A DNA stretch of 64,000 bases from DASWNP01 sp036399175 (GTDB lineage Bacteria > Acidobacteriota > Blastocatellia > Pyrinomonadales > Pyrinomonadaceae): the NCBI GenBank assembly GCA_036399175.1, contig DASWNP010000043.1, forward strand, positions 16,129-80,128, given 5' to 3'. Shown here one piece after another: positions 1 to 10,736 of this stretch. Within the stretch, counting starts at the first letter, position 1; each line of letters starts with the position of its first letter. The notes beneath the pieces were generated by a model, which saw only the letters and a program-made list of their open reading frames with translations, searched no databases and was not told the DNA's origin. The position numbers and the translations under genes are program-made.

Positions 1-2
1 GC

Positions 3-1751
3 GGCTTGCCCTTCCGGCTCGTCAATCATTACGGGCCGACCGAAAACACCGTGGTTGCGACCTGCGGCGTGGTATCGCCCGACGCGCAGGAGCCTCCTTC
101 AATCGGGCGACCCATTGCGAACACGCAAGCTTACGTGCTCGACTCGAAGCTCCGCCCCGTGCCTTCGGGCGTCGCGGGCGAGCTTTTCATCGGCGGCGCG
201 AGCCTCGCTCGCAGTTATCTCAACCGACCGGAGCTGACCGCCGAGCGCTTCATTCCCAACCCTTTCACCACTGAGCCCGGCGCGCGTCTCTATCGCACGG
301 GCGACCTTGTGAGATGGCTGCCCGGCGGAGAGCTGGAGTTCAACGGACGCATCGACCAGCAGGTGAAAGTGCGCGGCTTCCGCATCGAGCTTGGAGAGAT
401 AGAAGCCGCGCTCGCGCGCCATCCTTCGGTGAAGGATGCGGTCGTGGTGGCGCGCGAAGAGGGAGGCGACAAGCGGCTCGTCGCCTACGTCGTCAGTCAG
501 GACGGCCAGGCCGCTGTCGGAGAGTTGAGAGAAGCGCTGCGCAGCATCCTTCCTGACTACATGATTCCTTCCGCCTTCGTCTCGCTCGACGCTCTACCCC
601 TGACGCCGAACGGGAAGATTGACCGCAAGGCGCTGCCCGCGCCCGAACGCGCGGGCGGCGGCGCGGGCGAAGATTACGTCGCGCCGCGCGACCTGACCGA
701 GCTTGAGCTGGCGCACATCTGGGAAGAAGTGCTTCATCTGGAGACGGTCGGAATCAGGAGCAACTTCTTCGAGCTTGGCGGCCACAGCTTGCTAGCCGTG
801 CGGCTCTTCTCGCTCGTCGAAGAAAAATTCGGCGCGAAGCTACCTTTGGCGTCGCTCTTCCGCGCGCCGACCGTCGAGCAGTTGGCCGAAGAGTTGCGCG
901 AGCAATCTGCGCCCGTGAGTCGTTCGCCGCTCGTCGAGATTCGTCCCGGCGAACAAGAGCCCGCGCTCTTCTTCGTGCATCCGGTGGGCGGAAACGTCCT
1001 CTGCTACGCAGACCTCGCGCGCACGCTCGACCTCCGGCAGCCCTTCTACGGTTTTCAAGCTCAGGGAATCGACGGCGAGCAGGAGCCGCTGACGAGCGTC
1101 GAGGCGATGGCCGCTCGCTACATAGAGCACCTGCGCGCCGCGCAGCCCTCCGGCCCTTACGTGCTCGGCGGCTGGTCGATGGGCGGCGTCGTCGCCTACG
1201 AGATGGCGCAGCAGCTCCGCGAGCAGGGAGAGGAAATCGCCTCACTTTCAATGCTCGACTCCTACGTGCCGACGTACTCCTTCGCTTCTGCGGAAGAGGA
1301 CGAGGCGACGCTGCTCGCAATGTTCGCAGAGGACGTTGGTCTCGCTCCGGAGCAGCTTTCGTTGGCGCACGCCGAGCTTGCGGCGCTCGAACCAAATGAG
1401 CAGTTGGCTCAAACCTTAGAGCAGGCGAAGGCGAGCGGCCTCGTGCCCGAGAGCGTGAGCCTCGAACAGGTGCAACGTCTTTTCACCGTTTTCAAGACGA
1501 ACAACTGGGCGCTCAAGGGATACGTGCCGAAGCCTTACGCCGGAAACGTTAATCTCTTCAGAGCCTCTGATGAGATTCGAGACGACCTCGACGAAAGGAG
1601 CGCGGGCTGGAGCGAACTGGTCGAGGGGAATTTGAACTTGAGCGTTGTGCCGGGCAATCACTACACGATGCTGCGCGAGCCGCACGTCAAAATCCTGGCC
1701 GAACGATTGAAGTCTTGCCTCTACAAGACACGAACAGCGGAACAGTTATGA
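3..1751 (+). CDS. NRPS terminal module, 3' fragment: A (C-terminal part)-PCP-TE
   Basis: This is the 3' end of an NRPS gene whose start lies outside the window; the reading frame is open from base 3. It begins at the A5 motif (NHYGPTENTVV) and runs through A7 (YRTGDLVR), A8 (FRIELGEIEAAL) and A10 (NGKIDRKAL). A PCP follows with the phosphopantetheine serine in LGGHSLLA (about nt 775-795), then a type I thioesterase at about nt 930-1735. The TE nucleophile is Ser in GGWSMGG (about nt 1176) and its His is probably in PGNHYTML near the end. The visible pocket residues (H at PheA position 322, V330, V331) fit a Pro-like code, but D235, 239 and 278 are missing, so specificity is open. The TE would release or cyclise the product of an upstream assembly line. 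The stop overlaps the exporter start in ATGA, indicating translational coupling. Confidence 0.95.
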   Translation, partial: GLPFRLVNHYGPTENTVVATCGVVSPDAQEPPSIGRPIANTQAYVLDSKLRPVPSGVAGELFIGGASLARSYLNRPELTAERFIPNPFTTEPGARLYRTGDLVRWLPGGELEFNGRIDQQVKVRGFRIELGEIEAALARHPSVKDAVVVAREEGGDKRLVAYVVSQDGQAAVGELREALRSILPDYMIPSAFVSLDALPLTPNGKIDRKALPAPERAGGGAGEDYVAPRDLTELELAHIWEEVLHLETVGIRSNFFELGGHSLLAVRLFSLVEEKFGAKLPLASLFRAPTVEQLAEELREQSAPVSRSPLVEIRPGEQEPALFFVHPVGGNVLCYADLARTLDLRQPFYGFQAQGIDGEQEPLTSVEAMAARYIEHLRAAQPSGPYVLGGWSMGGVVAYEMAQQLREQGEEIASLSMLDSYVPTYSFASAEEDEATLLAMFAEDVGLAPEQLSLAHAELAALEPNEQLAQTLEQAKASGLVPESVSLEQVQRLFTVFKTNNWALKGYVPKPYAGNVNLFRASDEIRDDLDERSAGWSELVEGNLNLSVVPGNHYTMLREPHVKILAERLKSCLYKTRTAEQL

Positions 1752-3403
1752 AACTAATATCATTTCTTCTACGCTCTGCGCCGGTGATGGTTGCCGTCGC
1801 CATTCTCGCGGGTGTGTTGGCCGGAATCAGCAACACCGGACTGCTCATCCTCATCAACTCGGCGCTCAGCAGAGTAGGCTCGCCGACTTCGGCGCTCATC
1901 TGGAGCTTCGCCGCCCTGTGCCTCGCAATGCTCGTCTGTCGCGGGGCGGCCTCCGTGCTGCTGATACTTCTGGCGAGGGGCGCGGTCTTCGACCTGCGCA
2001 TGAAGCTCAGCCGGAAGATACTCGGCGCGCCTCTGCGCCACCTCGAAGAGGTCGGTGCGCCGCGCCTGCTGGCGACTCTGACGGACGATGTCCTCTCAAT
2101 CGCCAACGCGCTCGTGACGCTTCCCGTCCTGTGCATGCACTTCGCCGTCGTGCTGACCTGTCTCGTCTATCTGGCATGGCTTTCGTGGCCGGTCTTCTTC
2201 GGCGTCCTCGGCTTCATGGTCTTCGGCGTCGTCAGCTACCAGATACCTCTGACCCGAGCCATGCGCTACATCAACCGTTGCCGGCAGGAATGGGACAAAC
2301 TCTTCAAGCACTTCGGCGCACTCACCACCGGCGCTAAAGAATTGAAGCTGCACCACGCGCGCCGCGAGTCGTTCCTCAACGAGCAGCTTGAGCCGACGGC
2401 GCAAGCCTTCCGCCATTACGGCAACGTCGGCGACATCATCTTCTCGATTGCCGCCAGTTGGGGGCAACTGCTCGTCTTCGCGCTCATCGGCCTGCTCATC
2501 TTCCTCGTGCCCACTTTAATCAACACCAACGCCACGACTATCACCGGCTACAGCCTCGTCATCCTCTACATCATGACGCCTCTGGAAGTGATTCTGAACA
2601 CGCTGCCCGTGCTCGGCCGCGCCAACGTCGCCATGCAGCAGGTCGAGAGTCTCGGTCTCTCTCTGGAGAAAAATTCGTCTGAAGCTCTCGCCTTGACGAC
2701 GCCCGTCCGGGAGGTCGGCAGCTACGACAGTCTCGTGCTGAGCGGCGTGACGCACGCCTATCACGGAGACAGGGACAATCATTTCATGCTCGGGCCTATC
2801 GACCTCGAATTCAGTCCCGGCCAATTAATCTTTCTCGTCGGCGGCAACGGAAGCGGCAAAACCACACTCGCAAAATTAATCACCGGCCTCTACGTGCCCG
2901 AATCCGGCGAGATTCGTCTGAACGGCAAGACGGTCGATGACCAGAATCGAGAGCAATACCGGCAGCTCTTCTCGGTCGTCTTCTCGGACTTCTACCTCTT
3001 CGAGAGCCTGCTCGGCCTGCACACGCCCAAGCTGGACGAACAGGCGCGCAACTATCTGCTTCAACTCCATCTCGACCACAAGGTCGAAGTCGAGAACGGC
3101 GTGCTCTCGACGACCGCGCTCTCGCAGGGGCAGCGCAAGCGCCTCGCCCTGCTGACTGCCTACCTCGAAGACCGTCCCTTTTACGTCTTCGACGAGTGGG
3201 CTGCCGACCAGGACCCCGTCTTCAAAGAGATTTTCTATCTCCAGCTCCTGCCCGAGCTGAAGGCCAAAGGCAAGACGATTCTCGTCATCAGCCACGACGA
3301 CCGCTACTACCATGTCGCCGATTTTGTGGTAAAACTCGACTATGGTAAGATCACCTCCCTCGAAGATAGAAACCATCCCCAACTGTTAACGGTGAACCTC
3401 TAA
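1748..3403 (+). CDS. Cyclic-peptide-type ABC exporter (SyrD/PvdE-like), fused membrane and ATPase domains
   Basis: This is a half-size exporter of about 551 residues that would move the NRPS product across the inner membrane. The N-terminal ~300 residues hold hydrophobic segments (for example the stretches around nt 1780-1860, 2120-2240 and 2470-2620). The ATPase follows: Walker A GGNGSGKTTL near residue 366, a signature LSQGQRKRL near 459, Walker B FYVFDEWAADQDP and an H-loop VISHDDRYY near 514. The DEWAADQDP form of the Walker B/D-loop is characteristic of the SyrD/PvdE cyclic peptide transporter family (TIGR01194). I chose ATG 1748 because it overlaps the NRPS stop by 4 bases and directly starts a hydrophobic N-terminus (MKLISFLLRSAP); an in-frame upstream start at 1715 would only add residues inside the NRPS gene. 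It is cotranscribed with the NRPS upstream, and the MbtH gene follows 116 bases downstream. Confidence 0.93.
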   Translation: MKLISFLLRSAPVMVAVAILAGVLAGISNTGLLILINSALSRVGSPTSALIWSFAALCLAMLVCRGAASVLLILLARGAVFDLRMKLSRKILGAPLRHLEEVGAPRLLATLTDDVLSIANALVTLPVLCMHFAVVLTCLVYLAWLSWPVFFGVLGFMVFGVVSYQIPLTRAMRYINRCRQEWDKLFKHFGALTTGAKELKLHHARRESFLNEQLEPTAQAFRHYGNVGDIIFSIAASWGQLLVFALIGLLIFLVPTLINTNATTITGYSLVILYIMTPLEVILNTLPVLGRANVAMQQVESLGLSLEKNSSEALALTTPVREVGSYDSLVLSGVTHAYHGDRDNHFMLGPIDLEFSPGQLIFLVGGNGSGKTTLAKLITGLYVPESGEIRLNGKTVDDQNREQYRQLFSVVFSDFYLFESLLGLHTPKLDEQARNYLLQLHLDHKVEVENGVLSTTALSQGQRKRLALLTAYLEDRPFYVFDEWAADQDPVFKEIFYLQLLPELKAKGKTILVISHDDRYYHVADFVVKLDYGKITSLEDRNHPQLLTVNL

Positions 3404-3519
3404 CCGCACAGCCGCCCCCCGGCCAGCGATTTCTCATGCATTAACCTCAAACGCCCGCGCCTGCACGAGCACAGCTCGCGCACGCCTCAATCAATCTCTG
3501 CAAAATCTAAGGAGAAGCC

Positions 3520-3744
3520 ATGAATAGAGACGAGAGAGAAGACACGACTACCTACAAAGTGGTCGTCAATCACGAAGAGCAGTATTCCATCTGGCCTGCC
3601 GACAGAGAGAACGCCCTCGGCTGGAACGACGCCGGTAAGTCGGGGACGAAAGAAGAATGCCTCGCCTACATCAAAGAGGTCTGGACGGACATGCGCCCCT
3701 TGAGCCTCCGCAAGAAGATGGAAGAGATGGGAACTGCCGGCTGA
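3520..3744 (+). CDS. mbtH: MbtH-like NRPS accessory protein
   Basis: This is a 74-residue MbtH-family protein, the usual length for the family. MbtH-like proteins bind NRPS adenylation domains and are needed for folding or activity of many of them. The family signature is easy to see: N-x-E-x-Q-x-S-x-W (NHEEQYSIWP), GWNDAG, the CLAYIKEVW segment and WTDMRPLSLR. A strong ribosome site (AAGGAG) lies 7-8 bases before ATG 3520. It follows the exporter in the same direction and probably serves the A domains of the upstream NRPS. No second MbtH gene is visible beside the downstream cluster, so it may serve both systems. Identification is secure; which A domains depend on it is not determinable here. 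Confidence 0.95.
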   Translation: MNRDEREDTTTYKVVVNHEEQYSIWPADRENALGWNDAGKSGTKEECLAYIKEVWTDMRPLSLRKKMEEMGTAG

Positions 3745-4116
3745 GCAGGGGCAAGCAGGTCGCGGCTACTCGCCCCCGCCGCGTCAGAAATAGGGAGCGG
3801 GGAAGCTCTCGCCACGACCGGGAAAATTCTTCGCGTGAGAGCGGGGAATCCGTGCTGCGACCAAAGCGGAGGCCGGGAATCGAGCCTCGTCTCTCGAAGG
3901 TCGGCATCGGTCGCAGGGACGCTTTAGCAGCCAGCTCAAACTGTAGAACTCACAATCAGTCAGCACAAGCGAAAGTTCATGTCAGGTTCTCGTCGTCGCT
4001 CGACAATCGAGCGGGAGTAGAGACGTTGACAGATGAGAGAAACAATCCCCTGCGTGTATCCGCCGCGCGCGAAGTTTTACCAGAATGCGCCCGGCTCGTA
4101 GCCCGGAGAACGAGTA
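3745..4116 (+). other. Intergenic, no gene recognised
   Basis: This is a 372-base gap between the MbtH gene and the CBM9/DUF5916 gene. Reading frames here look like non-coding high-GC shadows. The only signal I can support is the ribosome site GGAGA (nt 4105-4109), which sits 7 bases before ATG 4117. No convincing terminator or promoter was recognised. Confidence 0.5.
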
Positions 4117-6669
<2,553 letters not shown>

Positions 6670-6702
6670 AAGCCGGTAACGCGAACAATCGTTCGTCTTG
6701 CC

Positions 6703-6753
6703 GTCGTTCTTCTGTCGGCTGTCGTTCTTCTTTCGAGCGAGCCGTCGTTCTTC
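6703..6753 (+). repeat. Three short direct repeats of GTCGTTCTTCT
   Basis: The 11-mer occurs at 6703-6713, 6721-6731 and 6743-6753 with spacings of 18 and 22 bases, immediately upstream of the thioesterase gene. It could be an operator-like iteron or simple replication slippage; nothing else distinguishes these. Confidence 0.5.
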
Positions 6754-6774
6754 TCTTCGAGGTGGAATACTCTG

Positions 6775-7581
6775 TTGCGCGCACTCTCTGAGAAAACCGT
6801 AGACACGCCGCGCGCCGCGCGTCACAGACAGGGGCAGAGCTGGCTTCTGCCCTCCGCTCCGAACCCGCGAGCGGGCGTCCGGCTCTTCTGCTTTCCTTAC
6901 GCAGGAGGCGCGGCGCACATCTATCGCTCCTGGCAGGCGTCGCTTCCTTCCGTCGTCGAAGTCTGCCCCGTCCAGTTGCCCGGTCACGGTCAGCGCATCC
7001 TCGAACCGGCCTTCGACCACCTGACGCCGCTCGTCGAGGCGGCGGCTGAAGCGCTTCTGCCGTACTGCGATAAGCCGTTCGCCTTCTTCGGCCACAGCAT
7101 GGGCGCGTTGATAAGCTTCGAGCTGTCGCGCCTGTTCCGGCGCAAGCACGATTTGAAGCCGATTCACCTCTTCGTTTCGGGTCATCGCGCGCCGCAGTTG
7201 AAAGATAAGTTGGAGCGGATACACGACCTGCCCGACGACAAGTTCATCCTGAAATTGCGCGAGCTTGAAGGGACGCCCGCACAGGTGCTCGAACAGCCCG
7301 AGCTGATGCAGTTGTTAATGCCGATTCTGCGCGCCGATTTCGGCCTCTGCGAAACTTACGAGTACGTGGAAGAGCCGCCGCTCGATTCACCCATCACGGC
7401 CTTCGGAGGGACGGAAGACGAGACGGGCGAGCCACAGCTCGAAGGCTGGCGCGAGCAGACGAGCGCGGAATTTTCTTTGCAGATGTTTCCCGGCGGTCAC
7501 TTCTTCATCCACACCGCTCAGCGACCGCTTCTGCATGCCGTCGCAGACAGGTTCGTGCGAACCCTCGGCGCTGCCGCATGA
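6775..7581 (+). CDS. Type II thioesterase (GrsT/SrfAD-like)
   Basis: This is an alpha/beta-hydrolase of 268 residues, typical for stand-alone editing thioesterases that clear misprimed or stalled carrier proteins in NRPS/PKS lines. Visible motifs are the N-terminal LFCFPYAGGAAHIYRSW, the early PVQLPGHGQR, the nucleophile elbow GHSMGA (Ser near residue 107), an acid loop FGGTEDE and the catalytic His in FPGGHFFIH near the C-terminus. TTG at 6775 is the most upstream reasonable start; no ATG occurs before the conserved core, so the start is uncertain. It lies in the same direction as the NRPS-exporter-MbtH group and is best read as part of that cluster's toolkit. Confidence 0.93.
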   Translation: MRALSEKTVDTPRAARHRQGQSWLLPSAPNPRAGVRLFCFPYAGGAAHIYRSWQASLPSVVEVCPVQLPGHGQRILEPAFDHLTPLVEAAAEALLPYCDKPFAFFGHSMGALISFELSRLFRRKHDLKPIHLFVSGHRAPQLKDKLERIHDLPDDKFILKLRELEGTPAQVLEQPELMQLLMPILRADFGLCETYEYVEEPPLDSPITAFGGTEDETGEPQLEGWREQTSAEFSLQMFPGGHFFIHTAQRPLLHAVADRFVRTLGAAA

Positions 7582-7760
7582 ATCGAATGCTCCCGAAGCG
7601 TCAGTCCTCCCGGTTCGGAGAAAGATTCGACCCGGAAATCTTCCGAACCCTTCAGCGAGCAACCGTTCAGCCTGACCCTGCTTTGAAGCTCGCTCTCGGA
7701 AGTGAAATCAGCCGCGCCCGACTGCAAGATGTCGAGACGGCTTCAGCCTCCCGTCAATAA
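7578..7760 (+). CDS. Possible small protein of unknown function
   Basis: This is a 60-codon frame whose ATG overlaps the thioesterase stop in ATGA, which is why it is listed. The product is basic and polar, without membrane segments or a recognised motif. The 4-base overlap suggests translational coupling, but such overlaps also arise by chance in high-GC DNA. No homologous family comes to mind and it may not be a gene. Confidence 0.25.
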   Translation: MNRMLPKRQSSRFGERFDPEIFRTLQRATVQPDPALKLALGSEISRARLQDVETASASRQ

Positions 7761-7801
7761 CCGTCAAACCCAGAATGAAATAAAGGCGAGGTGCTCAAAT
7801 C

Positions 7802-8635
7802 ATGCTCACTGCAATCACACGCGCTGTCAGCCCTGCAATCGCTAACTGCGAATTGACCTATCTCTCAAGACAGAGAATCGACGCGACAAAGGCCATGCAG
7901 CAACAGAAGGACTACGAGCGTTGTCTCGCAGACCTCGGCCTGAAAGTTATCTCACTTCCATCGGAGCCGGATTATCCTGACTCCGTCTTCGTCGAAGACA
8001 CGGCTGTCGTCGTTGACGAAGTCGCGGTCATCCCGAAGATGGGCGCGGCCAGTAGGCGTCGGGAGGTGGAGACGATAGCTCCCGTCATCGCCGATTACCG
8101 CCCGCTCAAATTCATCACCGGCAACGGCACGCTCGAAGGCGGCGACGTGGTAATGGTCGGGCGCAAATGCTTCGTCGGCATCTCGACGCGAACCAACGTC
8201 GAAGGCATCGCCCAGCTTGACGCTTATCTCTCACCTTATGATTATCAGGTGATACCGATGCGGGTGACGGGCTGCCTGCATCTCACGACCGGCTTCTCTT
8301 ACCTCGGCAGGCAGACTGTGCTGGCTAACAGGTCTTGGGTCGATGTCTCAGGAGTGCACGGATTTGAAATCATCGACGTTCCTCCCGAAGAGCCCTGGGC
8401 GGCCAACGCGCTGCTCATCGACGGCGTCGTGATTCTCACGGCATCTTCCAGCCGCACGGCTGCCATGCTCCGAGAGAGGGGCTTCGACATTCGCACCGTC
8501 GATGTCTCCGAATTAGAGAAGGCAGAGGCCGGCCTCACCTGCATGAGTATCATCTTCGACGGCAGCAAGAAAATACCGCACACCCCAACAACAGACAGCA
8601 CCGAGCACGGCCTCACAATGTCGCATAAAGCATAA
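7802..8635 (+). CDS. DDAH-like amidinohydrolase (dimethylarginine dimethylaminohydrolase family)
   Basis: This 277-residue protein belongs to the guanidine-modifying (arginine deiminase/DDAH) superfamily. It starts with the typical AITRAVSPAI segment and has a substrate-site acidic motif FVEDTAVV, LEGGDV, a catalytic His in CLHLTTG (near residue 159) and the nucleophilic Cys in LTCMSIIF (near residue 247). Family members hydrolyse methylated arginines to citrulline plus methylamines, and relatives act on other guanidines. A GCGAGGTG ribosome site precedes ATG 7802. Standing at the end of an NRPS-associated gene group, it could convert an Arg-like precursor or a guanidino side chain of the product, but it could equally be a housekeeping gene. 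Family assignment is firm; the substrate is not. Confidence 0.88.
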   Translation: MLTAITRAVSPAIANCELTYLSRQRIDATKAMQQQKDYERCLADLGLKVISLPSEPDYPDSVFVEDTAVVVDEVAVIPKMGAASRRREVETIAPVIADYRPLKFITGNGTLEGGDVVMVGRKCFVGISTRTNVEGIAQLDAYLSPYDYQVIPMRVTGCLHLTTGFSYLGRQTVLANRSWVDVSGVHGFEIIDVPPEEPWAANALLIDGVVILTASSSRTAAMLRERGFDIRTVDVSELEKAEAGLTCMSIIFDGSKKIPHTPTTDSTEHGLTMSHKA

Positions 8636-8677
8636 CCGTCAAGCGGCAGCGACGGCACACAGGCGCAAGAGAAAATA

Positions 8678-8714
8678 AACGGGCGCGACCAGTTCAAAAC
8701 TGGCTGCGCCCGTT
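8678..8714. terminator. Long stem-loop, probable (bidirectional) terminator
   Basis: The arms AACGGGCGCGACCAGTT and AACTGGCTGCGCCCGTT are complementary over 17 positions with 2 mismatches, with a 3-base loop. Read leftward the stem is followed by TTATTTTC, a better U-run than the rightward flank, so it may mainly stop leftward transcripts. It also closes the rightward DDAH-like gene. Confidence 0.7.
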
Positions 8715-8773
8715 ATGCGTTAATAGCCTTCATCCTGAGCCTCAGCGGAGAATCCAACAGTTGCCACGCTAGT

Positions 8774-9142
8774 TTAGCCATCTACCAAAGAACGCGTCCG
8801 ATAAGCCATGAGAATTGTATCCAGGCTTTGCTCCCAAAAGGCGAAATGCAACGAACACCTCAGAAGCAAGCCTAAGACCTCGCAAACCAACGAAATCCTG
8901 TGCAAGATTTTGTGATGATTACGAGAAGAATCGACATGTGACGATGCTGTAGGTTGTGCTGGCTTACGCGCGGGCAGCGGAGATACCAATGGAGGTAATC
9001 GTTGATGATAAATTCGACCTGCCAGAACAAATACCCCACGCAGGAAGCGGAAGGCATCATGAAGCGTGTCTGCGTTACTAGATAAGTTAGTTTTGATCCA
9101 CATAAAAAAACTCTTGCAATATAACTCCCTATGAATTAGCAT
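8774..9142 (-). CDS. Uncertain leftward ORF, 122 codons
   Basis: This frame lies in the low-GC island and ends 60 bases before a stem-loop whose leftward flank is T-rich. The product has a hydrophobic/aromatic middle (DAFRFLRGVFVLAGRIY) and a second hydrophobic part (LVCEVLGLLLRCSLHFAFW). A second leftward frame at 8872-9060 also reads as hydrophobic, so the region may be a frameshifted gene remnant. No family is recognised and no strong ribosome site precedes the start. Confidence 0.25.
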   Translation of the reverse strand: MLIHRELYCKSFFMWIKTNLSSNADTLHDAFRFLRGVFVLAGRIYHQRLPPLVSPLPARKPAQPTASSHVDSSRNHHKILHRISLVCEVLGLLLRCSLHFAFWEQSLDTILMAYRTRSLVDG

Positions 9143-9177
9143 CCACGCGTCACTGGCAGCATTAGCTCCAGATGATG

Positions 9178-9245
9178 AACCTAAAAATTCCTTTAGGTTC
9201 GGTTTTACGAGGTGCTTGCGCCTCTAAAAACGAAAGGACATACAA
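9178..9245 (+). promoter_or_regulatory. Leader of the AIPR-like gene: two small hairpins and RBS
   Basis: A perfect 8-bp inverted repeat (AACCTAAA...TTTAGGTT, 9178-9199) is followed by a second small hairpin (GAGGTGC/GCGCCTC). GAAAGGA then lies about 9 bases before ATG 9246. The first repeat could be an operator or a terminator of incoming transcription. Confidence 0.45.
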
Positions 9246-10523
9246 ATGAACTTCCGCATATCTGCGTCCGCAGACCACGTCCGTTCCATTAAAGACCCTA
9301 ACAACGAAAAAGTTCGCATCGTTCACGCCCTTGTGAACGTCAACAATCTTCCCCAAGACATACCGCTTGATCCAGACCCTCGTAGACCGAAGGATAAAGG
9401 CGCTGTCCCTAAACGGATCATCAGTTCTCTAAGAACTGATGATGGGCGCTTTCACCTGCTGAATCGAGGAATAACAATTTCCGTAAAGCATTATGATTTC
9501 GACAATAAACGAAACCTTCTCACTCTAGTCATCCCAGAGGAAGATGAGAGGTACGGCATTATTGATGGCGGTCATAGCTATCACGCAATCATTAAAGCCG
9601 TGACAGAGGAGCAGAGTCGTCTTCGCAAGATAGCTGAGGTAGTTGGTACAGACGGCGGTAAAAATCATTACCCGGCAGAGAGTGTTTTCAATGACCAGTT
9701 CGTGCACATTGAGATTCTCGAAGGAATTGAAAACCACTTAGCTGATATTGCAGAAGCTCGCAATTTCAGCGTAGCCCTGAAACCATGGACTTTAGCCAAC
9801 TACCGCGACAAATTCGAGTGGTTGCTGGAAGCTTTAGGTAAAGACTATGCAAAAGATACCATCAGGGTGAGTGAGAACGACGAACAACCTATAGGGATTC
9901 TTGACATCATTCAAGTTTTGGGTGCGATTAATCCCATTCTCTTCTCGGAAGAGAAGCCAGCTCAAGAGGCGTATAAAAACGTAGGCAAGCTGTTGGAGTT
10001 TTTCATTGATGAAGACGATAAATACGGTTTCAAGAAGCTTGCTCCTGTAAGTCGAGACATCTTGCGCCTCTACGATTACATACGGGACAACTTTAGAGAG
10101 AAGTACAATGCACCTGACGATACAGGGAAACGTGGTCTTTTCCTCGCTAGAAAAGAAGCCAAGGACGCGCAAGAAAAGCGATCTGCCAGAAGCAAAGCGA
10201 CCTATTACTGGCTTGACCCAATGAGTGGCCCCAAGGTTGGTGATGCTGTCATTGACAAAGGGCTAGCAATCCCTCTCATTTCGGGTTTTCGTGTTCTATT
10301 AGAGGAACATGATGGTGGGTTCAGGTGGCTTACCGATCCGATCAAGTTCTTTGATGAGTATGGAACAAAGCTCGTCAGAACCATTATGAACGTAAGCGAA
10401 AATGTGGGAAATGATCCTCACACTGTCGGGCGTGATCCACAGGTGTATAGACAACTAACCTCTGAGGTTCGCCGTTGGTATCTTGAGGCTCAGTTTAAAA
10501 AGCAGGCGCTTCCCATAGGCTAA
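9246..10523 (+). CDS. AIPR-like protein (abortive phage infection family), probable defence gene
   Basis: This is a 425-residue soluble protein with no signal peptide. The central region has an order resembling the AIPR family (PF10592): FHLLNRGITISVK (around residue 75-87), a short variable stretch, then YGIIDGGHSYHAIIKA (around residue 105-120). Next comes a segment with EARNFSVALKPWTLANYRD. AIPR proteins are named from abortive phage resistance and are often found in defence islands; their biochemical role is poorly defined. The gene stands alone in a lower-GC island with its own leader and terminator, consistent with acquisition as a single-gene cassette. The assignment rests on motif recall, not a search. 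A DGQHR/DndB-like role is the main alternative because of the DGGH motif. Confidence 0.6.
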   Translation: MNFRISASADHVRSIKDPNNEKVRIVHALVNVNNLPQDIPLDPDPRRPKDKGAVPKRIISSLRTDDGRFHLLNRGITISVKHYDFDNKRNLLTLVIPEEDERYGIIDGGHSYHAIIKAVTEEQSRLRKIAEVVGTDGGKNHYPAESVFNDQFVHIEILEGIENHLADIAEARNFSVALKPWTLANYRDKFEWLLEALGKDYAKDTIRVSENDEQPIGILDIIQVLGAINPILFSEEKPAQEAYKNVGKLLEFFIDEDDKYGFKKLAPVSRDILRLYDYIRDNFREKYNAPDDTGKRGLFLARKEAKDAQEKRSARSKATYYWLDPMSGPKVGDAVIDKGLAIPLISGFRVLLEEHDGGFRWLTDPIKFFDEYGTKLVRTIMNVSENVGNDPHTVGRDPQVYRQLTSEVRRWYLEAQFKKQALPIG

Positions 10524-10548
10524 TATTTACCTGCCAAACACCTGATCT

Positions 10549-10590
10549 AAGGAGAGCCATTCAATCTTGAGTGGCTCTCCTTTACTTCTG
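10549..10590 (+). terminator. Rho-independent terminator after the AIPR-like gene
   Basis: Arms AAGGAGAGCCATTCAA and TTGAGTGGCTCTCCTT pair over 16 positions with a single G-T pair, a 2-base central loop and TTTACTT following. It lies 26 bases after the stop at 10523. Confidence 0.85.
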
Positions 10591-10652
10591 CCGCCGCTCG
10601 ATAGTATCCATAGTGCGCGACGGTCTGAAATTTATCTAAGGAGTTATAGGAT

Positions 10653-10736
10653 ATGGGTAGCGACGAGGAAAAAGCTATAATCGGCGGCTTGGTTATTGAA
10701 TATGGTGAGGAGAGACGAGTTACAAAAGTCGATTAA
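10653..10736 (+). CDS. Possible 27-residue small protein
   Basis: ATG 10653 is preceded by AAGGAG (10638-10643) at 9 bases and opens a 27-codon frame ending TAA at 10734-10736. The product is acidic/charged (MGSDEEKAIIGGL...) and has no recognised relatives. The good ribosome site is the only support; it could be the truncated 5' end of a lost gene in the island. Confidence 0.3.
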   Translation: MGSDEEKAIIGGLVIEYGEERRVTKVD

